NCBI RefSeq assembly: GCF_020184175.1
Contig: NW_026083088.1
Coordinates: forward strand, 41,428-105,427
DNA: 64,000 nt
From: Aphis gossypii
Lineage: Eukaryota > Arthropoda > Insecta > Hemiptera > Aphididae
Reading direction: 5' to 3'
Shown here: piece after piece, positions 57,848-64,000 of the stretch
How positions within the stretch are numbered: the first letter of the stretch is position 1
Layout of the letters: every line of letters starts with the position of its first letter
The notes under the pieces: model-generated
Told to the model about the DNA's origin: nothing
The model's input: the letters and a program-made list of their open reading frames with translations, nothing else
Databases searched by the model: none
Position numbers and translations under genes: made by a program

Positions 57848-57855
57848 TGTTAGAT

Positions 57856-58366
57856 AATAAAATATATTTAATGTTTCAAGATTAAATTTAATTGCAAAGA
57901 AAAATTACTTCAACTGTAGTATTCAAACAGGTATCTAATAAAGACACTCCTTCACAGTCAATATTTTTAGCAGATACCTTAATGACAAATTCAATTTTGT
58001 AATGACTTATTATACTACTAGTATTATTAAATAAATAAAATTACTTGAATAGAACGATTCTCATAAAAACAACTTTTTACTACATCCGATTGTGGCAATT
58101 CTTTATCTGATGTTTCACTATCAGTTCTGTTGGTAGATACATAAAAATACATAAATTGAACTGTAATTAATTAATATTACATATATAATATGTATTACAA
58201 AGATGTTACTTTTACTAAAGACTTTTTAACATCAAGAATAGGCATGGAAGTTCTTGCCAAACAAATTTTTTTTTCGGGAAATATAGCTTTTTCCTAGAAC
58301 AATTATAGAGTAAATTATTCAAATAAAAAATACATTAAAATGGCAAAAAAATATTATGATAAACTT
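57856..58366. other. Non-coding part of the P-like gene
   Basis: Between the THAP exons and the coiled-coil exon. Likely intron sequence with decayed short coding pieces; nothing else recognised. Confidence 0.4.
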
Positions 58367-58715
58367 ACACTCTTCACTCTAGAAATTATAATATTAGGAA
58401 CTGCTGTTTTGATTAATGTTCTATAACTTTTATTTTCAATGAATAAATTTTGATCAAAATGACTAGAACATATTAAGCTATACTTTTTAATTTTGCTTAC
58501 ATCTAAACCATTTTCTTTTAAAAAATTGTACCATTTTTCCAGGATCTTGTGATCAGCAGGAAATCTGTTAAAAATAATACTTAAAGGTATAGAAAGAAAT
58601 ATTTATATAAATTAACTATTAAGTTAATAAAGTAGTTAACTGACCTATGAAAAGTAATATTTTGAAGTTTTGTTAAAGATGTCCTGGATCTAGCACAGAC
58701 AAAACAGCTAGGCAT

Positions 58716-59507
58716 TTTAAACAAATTTAAATACACTTTTATTTGATTTTATTTAACAAATTTACATTGCAATTGAAATATCAAATAAGTCACAAATAAG
58801 TAATAACAATTTAACAATATGAAATTCGAATTTTATTATACTACACTATCAACATAACAGCTAATGGTTATCACTTTTTGATGTTGTTTCCAGCGCAATC
58901 TAGTGAGAAAATATCGAGTTACTAACACATTTTATTTAGTCTTGACTTCAATTCGGCTATACAGTCCGTCATAGGGAATGCCACCTCTATACTGCCCTAC
59001 TAAGCAAAAGTGCCGTAAAAACCAAATTATTAGTTTTGAGAAAAATGCAGTTTTGTATTTTTCATTTTATTATACCTTTATTATTTGCTAGTTTATTTGA
59101 TTTAGTATAAAATATATTCACCTTTATAGTTTTTTTGACGAGGAATGCAATGGAATAATAATTTAAAAGTTTTTTTAGCTTATTATACAAATAAAAGTTA
59201 CTTTTATGTTATTACTTTGCAATTTAAGCTGTTAATACTTTTATGAATTAAGGATAAACGCCGTAAGTAAATTTTACGGCATTATTGCTTAATAATAATA
59301 AATCGTCTAAAAATGTATTTACTGGAGTAAAATGTCGTATATACATTTATATAAATAATTCAAGTATAATAATTATAAACATGAGATTTATTATAAATTA
59401 ATAAATTTGATCAAAAATTAAAATCAAGAATTAAAAAAAAAAAATTAATAGTCTAATAATTATGAACTGGAATATCCATTAGTTGTATTACAAATAAATT
59501 AATTTTA
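58716..59507. other. AT-rich spacer with a small hairpin
   Basis: GCCGTAA-GTAAATT-TTACGGC at about 59261-59281 forms a 7-bp stem, and a related GTGCCGTAAAAACC is near 59010. No gene. Confidence 0.45.
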
Positions 59508-61340
59508 TCATAAAATTAAAAATATGATAATAGTTAAATAATTATGGATTGGAATATTTTCCCAAAACTTTTTCCTATTTTGTGGAACAACTTGTATCAA
59601 GTTGTTAAGAATGTCGTTTCTTTTTTCAGCAGGAATACCACAAGGTCCTTTCAATGGTTGAGGTCTAGTCATTCCGGATACTTTCATTACACTTTTCTTT
59701 AAAAAATCAAGCTCTGCATATGCTTCTTCAAAATTATATTTTGTGTACAAAATAAATTTATTTCGAACAGCTTTTATAGAAACGACATTTTTTAATAATA
59801 CATGATTTGATGATTTATTAAGTTTTTGTTGTGATTTGTAATCTATCCATAAATAAAAATAAAAATAATTCATATTTTTTACATCTACTTTTGATTTATT
59901 TGCTGCTCCTACAGCTTTAACAAAATCTTCAAAATCGTAAGTTTTTTTTTTTGGTGCGTACCTAAGCGATTGTTCTACTTGGTGATGGAAACTATCAGCT
60001 GACATGAATGTATGTCCAGCTTCAAAAAAATTTAAAACAATTTCATTTGCAGAAATTTCACTAGAATTTATTATGTAGACTAAAAATGATAGCAAACACC
60101 AATTTTTATTTTGGCTACTACAGTTATCTAACCAAATAGTAATTGTATTTGCATCACGATGATTAGTAAAAAAATTGAAAAAAGTGCTAATTAAATCTTC
60201 TTTTTTGCAACCACTGACTTTACCTTTGTACTTTACCTTACTTAACCTTTGTACCACACACAAGCAAATGGCAGTAGATTTCCTTTTTTTTCTAGAGGTA
60301 CAAAACTTTCGTGGTATGCTACTAGTCGTTTAATGAACAAAACTTTTTTAAATTTGTCTAACCTTGGTAGCATTATTATTTTTTGCAAAATCAACTGAAA
60401 AATAAATCGATTTATCTTCGTTGTTACTGTTATTTTTGTCGTATTCTTGATATAATTCTCTAGCAGCATTAGCTTTTTTTATATGGGTTAAATAGGTTGC
60501 ACATACAATACAATCAGGTACCAATCGATCTTTAGAATGCTTGTGAATTTTGAGGCTCTCACAAATCTCACATTCTTCATGTCCAAGTTGAGTAAACGAG
60601 ATATATTTTTTTTAACTTGATTTCTATAGTATGGATAAGAAATAAAAAATTCTGGTTCGATGTATTTTTCCAAAAAATCCTGGTGCAAGAAAGTTATTAT
60701 AACATCGCTCGGCAAGTAGCGTACATTTGGCCAGTGTTCACGGCGGTAATGGGATATTGTTGGGTTGAACGATTCAATATGATTATTTGTAACTAAATCT
60801 AAATGCTTATATAATAAATAGACAATTGTCTTCCACGGTCATCGATATTTGGCTTAATTTTATCTTTAGGTGTTAATCTAAGGACGTCTAACACTCTATC
60901 ATTGGTTTTTTTAAATCCCAATGTAAATAAAAAGAATGGTTTACATACTTGAATTCGCAACCCATCACTATCTGTTAAAAAAATTTAAACACATTTTTTC
61001 TTTTTGTATTTTCGTTTTTAGAACGACTAATAATTTCAAAACTTTCGTAAGTGCTATCTTCTAGCTTGCCAGTTAATTTCCCAATACTGATGATTTATAT
61101 CAACACGCCTATTTTCCGTTATATTTAAAACACATTTTCTTCTACACGTTTCTCTGTCACATCCTGGTTGTACCACATGATTTTTTTTCTCTGTTCGATT
61201 TTTATTTGTTTTCTACTGGTTATATTTAACGCATATTTCTTCCTCTTCCTTATATCTCCCGATTTTGTATACATTTCGCATTCAACATCATCATCAAAAA
61301 CCACGGGTAATGAATTAATATCTAATGTATCTGTATGCAC
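59508..61340 (-). pseudogene. Multicopy aphid-type gene (DUF7869-like), frameshifted
   Basis: Reading from MHTDTLDINSLPVVFDDDVE (61340), a basic segment and a Cys/Arg-rich block appear after a frame change near 61170. Further pieces have PSDVIITFLHQDFLEKYIEP (60715) and, after another change near 60605, CEICESLKIHKH with CIVC, a zinc-like motif. The main ORF (60263-59508) has ITIWLDNCSSQNKNWCLLSF, FFEAGHTFMSADSFHHQVEQ and GMTRPQPLKGPCGIPAEKRN. The D..DNC..QNKN and GHTFM.AD..H motifs are those of a family annotated in aphids and cnidarians as DUF7869 (name from memory), possibly transposon-derived. It has at least three frame breaks. Its first codon lies directly next to an LTR. Confidence 0.6.
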
Positions 61341-61341
61341 C

Positions 61342-61610
61342 TGTAATGATTGTTACATATGTATTTATAAACATAATAATATAGAACCGTAGGTACATAT
61401 TATATACTTACACATATTATATATTATATAGTATACGTGCATATATGTATATAGGTGTATGTATGTGTATCGTAGACCAAAACATGTAAAATATATTATG
61501 ATTTATGATGAATGTACATTATGCCCCTCCTGTGCTGTCTCATATTCAAAGGAAACCAACTTCTTCCCTGAATATAATATATTTAACGGGTCATCCCCGA
61601 CCACGTTACA
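61342..61610 (+). mobile_element. 5' LTR of a third Gypsy element (269 bp)
   Basis: Starts TGTAATGATTG and ends CCACGTTACA, matched TGTAA/TTACA termini. Four bases on is TGGTGGAGGCGCCGAAGC at 61614, in primer-binding-site position. A gag-like ORF follows. The 3' LTR would be beyond the window, so the duplication cannot be checked. Confidence 0.65.
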
Positions 61611-62143
61611 TATTGGTGGAGGCGCCGAAGCTCTTAAGTAGTTAAGGTACAAATATTTGTGGTTGGTTCAGATTTTTGTTTATTATTAGTTATTAAGTTA
61701 TATTAGTTAAGGTAAAAAGAAAAAAAGAGAATAAGAGATTAAGATAATTAAGAGAGTTGTTGGGTTAAGTATAATTGAGTTTTTTTTTTTTTTTGTTTTT
61801 GGTTTATTATTAAGTAAAAATTTATGAGATTTTAAGTATTAAGAATTAGGGTTAATGGAATAAGTGTGTTATGTTAGTAGAAAAATATTTTATACAATAA
61901 AAATATAAATTATTTGAATTATTTTTTTGTGTCTGTTGGAAATTTACGAGGTTGTAAGCATTAGGAAAAAGCGTATAGGAAATAAATGAGTAACGTTGTG
62001 GAAAGATATATACATTAAGGAGCATATAATACATAGGGTAAGTAGGAAAACATAAGTGTAAAACCATAGTTATATAAATAATAGGATAGGACATTTCTAT
62101 TGTAAGTAAACTTAAACAATGTTTCGATAAATAAAAGTAATTA
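61611..62143 (+). other. Leader of the third Gypsy element
   Basis: AT-rich untranslated sequence between primer site and gag. The open frame on the minus strand here is an AT artefact. Confidence 0.5.
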
Positions 62144-63062
62144 ATGGACAACAAATTTTACATAAAACGTAATACGAATAACCAGATAGCTAAGGTGGAT
62201 AAAGTTAACATATTATATCTAAGTGAAAATTTTAGTTCCGAAATAAATGAAACCAATCTAATAAATATTTTACGGCAAATTGAAGAAATCGATTTAGGTA
62301 GCTATTTTGAAAATTCCAGATTTGGAAAAATACCACTGTCAGCAAGACTGGTTCAAAAATTTACACTTTGTACCCTATACGTAGTTGAGACGTTACAAAA
62401 AGACGAATTTAATCAATTACCAGCACAAAAAAAATTTGAATTTATGATTTACCAGAGAACAGTAGCGTGGATAAATTTATTAAGTAAAGCGGAAATAGTG
62501 GGCTTTTTAGAATTTTGTAATATACATAGCGATATTTCGTCAACAACTGTAGATTTGAGGAATCTCGCAAAAGCAGCAATAAAAAGTTTTAGGGAGGACG
62601 GAGACCTTGAAGAAAGCTTAAATGAAACAGATTTAACTTTTACAGAGGACAATTTACCAATACATTTAAATTGTGAGCAAACTTCAGTAAATAAAACTGT
62701 TGATAAAGAAAATTCTAAGAAAAGTATAGGTACCGTTAATATATCTAGCCAATTTCAAAATCTTCTTAGCGAATTACACACTTCAAATCGGGTAGGCGAT
62801 ACATCTAATAATTCAAACAGTGCTAAATATATTCAGAGATTAGAAGTAGACAAAAACACCGAACTAATAAAACAAAAGTTAGGTAACGATTTGACAATAG
62901 ATCGTATAACTCTAAAGGCCGAAAATAATAATTATAACTCAGGTGAACAGAACATAAATAATAATAAAATTGAAAACCATTTAAAAGGAACTATAAAAAA
63001 TAAATTAAATTAAAAAACGAAAATATAACATGGAACGAAGTCAAAAATGAATTAATAACAGA
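62144..63062 (+). CDS. Gypsy gag, N-terminal part (289 codons)
   Basis: Starts MDNKFYIKRNTNNQ. Residues about 30-145 are helical with WINLLSKAEIVGFLEFCNIH and VDLRNLAKAAIKSF, resembling the SAP-like N-terminal region seen in the gag at 18576. A polar Asn/Glu-rich linker follows and a stop at 63013. In another frame NITWNEVKNELITD (about 63018-63062) continues the capsid-type motif TW.E.K.E. That means a frame change near 63010. At 63063 an LTR starts in mid-motif. Gag-like sequence resumes at 63714. Confidence 0.65.
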
Positions 63063-63685
63063 TGTAGTAAACCGACGGAGTCGTTTTACTATTTTTGTCT
63101 ATTTTTAATTAATTTACATGACCTTCGCATGTAAATACTTTATTACCGAACTCTTAGCCATACGTAATTAATTTTGCTGGCGATTTCTAAGAATTAAGGC
63201 GTATGGGAAAGACTTTCACAAAACAACCTTTCGATTTAAGAAGTTGATTTAACAAACAAGCCGTACGCAACAATTACAAATGCGCACGACTTGGCGTAGT
63301 AGCACAATAACAAGTCCAGCCCAGGGTTAATTAACTTTTGGGAGTAAGACCACTTTTTCGCAGCTACAATAACAACAATCACTGACTCGCCTTTTTGTCC
63401 ATCTCCTAGTCTCTATCATGTACAACCAGGGGGTATAGAGAACCATATAAATACGGCTCTCTGTCCGTCTTAGAATTAGATTTAGTTTATATCTACATAG
63501 ACACAGTCTATGACCAAATTTTAGATTAACTATTTTCTCGGGCAGTTACTTAACGTGCTGTCCTCAAATTTATATGAATTTTATTAACAAGTTAAACTTT
63601 AACTTTAATAAACATTTATATTAACTTTGTGTCTTGTCTCACTTTTGAAAACCTAATCCTTTCCGACCAAACTGGTCTAACTGCA
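63063..63685 (+). mobile_element. LTR inserted in gag
   Basis: Starts TGTAGTAAACCGACG, the same first 15 bases as the LTR at 44002, and ends approximately ...CTGGTCTAACTGCA. It contains AATAAAC near 63607. Both flanks are gag-like (NELITD before, SDHYAEF after). I find no clean target duplication, so the right end is approximate. Confidence 0.55.
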
Positions 63686-63713
63686 GACGTCAAGCACTCA
63701 TTTATAAACGATA

Positions 63714-64000
63714 GTGAGCGATCACTACGCAGAGTTTACAATAGTAAGAAATAAACATTTATTAATGGCAAAACTGCAAAACCTTAAACTAATGAAAGGG
63801 GAAACATATAAAGACTTTATAATTAATATAACAGGATTATGTTATAAAATAAATAAGAATATGACAGAACATATATTAAAAGGATTGCCTAAAGAAACTT
63901 TTCAATTAATAAGGTTAGCCGATAATCGCAAGCATTAAAAAACCGTTAGAGAAACTTGAAGTGACAAATTTATTGAGATCGAACAGTAGTATGATTTGGT
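63714..64000 (+). pseudogene. Gypsy gag, continued capsid part
   Basis: SDHYAEFTIVRNKHLLMAKL, MKGETYKDFIINITGLCYKI and ILKGLPKETFQLIRL form the second half of a retrotransposon gag core (..F......L...KQ..gE...dF...I..L...). It has no start of its own and lies in the orientation of the gag at 62144, so it is most simply the continuation past the inserted LTR. It stops at 63936 and runs on in another frame to the edge. Confidence 0.6.

Larger units (their letters stand above)
54540..58715 (-). pseudogene. P-element-like transposase with THAP domain, interrupted
   Basis: THAP exon 1 begins MPSCFVCARSRTSLTKLQNI (58715). A GT near 58646 and an AG near 58567 join it to RFPADHKILEKWYNFLKENG and SLICSSHFDQNLF, completing C2CH. 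A coiled coil follows (KQVKTLQQALRRKEKKVHF, 57490-57430). A repeat (56416-57301) then interrupts; on its far side the gene resumes with SPAIKQFALSLH and AYKYVRKQFNTIL. The catalytic region has LDEMAIRQQLDFDGQNYYGR, VDLG, PVGYFQASSLTGAQ, LTFDGYSSNLKMARILGCDF, FMDPAHMVKLVRNSFG, then SQDHLELFFSSVRAMGGYNN and AGFVVHNLL..C..C. Frame changes occur near 56255, 55965, 55660 and 55075. No inverted termini located. An unusually complete P-like relic. Confidence 0.85.

Noticed and set aside
1..64000. CRISPR array, rRNA or bacterial operon
   Set aside because: No regularly spaced repeats, no rRNA-like conserved sequence, no Shine-Dalgarno-led gene strings; introns and retrotransposons point to an arthropod nuclear genome.

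Overview
This is an AT-rich arthropod nuclear window, most likely from an aphid. Several protein families I know mainly from aphid genomes occur here: the cysteine-rich family at the left edge, a cysteine-rich family with an asparagine/histidine catalytic-looking core at 59.5-61.3 kb, and TTF/ZMYM1-like hAT transposases. Genes with GT-AG introns and arthropod-type retrotransposons fit this. The species assignment is inference. There is no bacterial gene, CRISPR array or rRNA. Almost everything recognisable is transposon- or virus-derived, and many copies are nested inside each other.

Layout: 0-0.65 kb, the 5' part of a cysteine-rich aphid-type gene (minus). 3.2-8.8 kb, a full-length but frameshifted I-group non-LTR retrotransposon (minus) with an 11-bp target duplication. 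10.3-10.9 kb, a solo LTR with a 4-bp duplication. 11.9-12.5 kb, a hAT transposase remnant. 12.5-17.2 kb, small repeats holding LTR insertions, two of them inverted copies of each other. 17.3-22.9 kb, a GC-rich Gypsy element (plus), cut in its integrase. 22.9-27.1 kb, a second, AT-rich Gypsy element (minus) joined to the first integrase-to-integrase. 27.1-33.0 kb, a hAT element whose transposase has few lesions. A P-element-like transposon with 31-bp terminal inverted repeats is nested in it. 33.5-36.0 kb, P-like and hAT fragments. 36.1-38.7 kb, a truncated Jockey-like LINE.

38.7-42.5 kb and 50.0-52.9 kb look like two parts of one virus-like locus. The first part holds a protein-primed family-B DNA polymerase pseudogene and two small coiled-coil ORFs. 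The second holds an intact-looking spliced 170-residue gene with TATA and initiator elements, a 203-residue orphan and a single-BIR (IAP-like) protein. Between them lie a MITE with AGACGTCT-type motifs (42.7-43.6 kb), an internally deleted Gypsy/errantivirus-like element with an envelope-like remnant (44.0-47.6 kb), an intact R1-like LINE ORF1 (47.6-49.4 kb) and a truncated LTR (49.4-50.0 kb). That the two parts belong together is inference.

53.4-54.2 kb holds a gag remnant and Helitron-like ends. 54.5-58.7 kb is a second P-element-like transposase gene (minus). It is interrupted by an 886-bp repeat with a 10-bp target duplication and contains a 216-bp hAT MITE with a perfect 8-bp duplication. 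59.5-61.3 kb is a degenerate multicopy aphid gene (minus). From 61.3 kb to the edge is another Gypsy element, whose gag appears to be split by a foreign LTR.

Few genes are likely to function as host genes. The best candidates for expression are the spliced gene at 50.5 kb, the neighbouring orphan, the BIR protein, the truncated P-like THAP protein and the LINE ORF1 at 47.6-49.2 kb.
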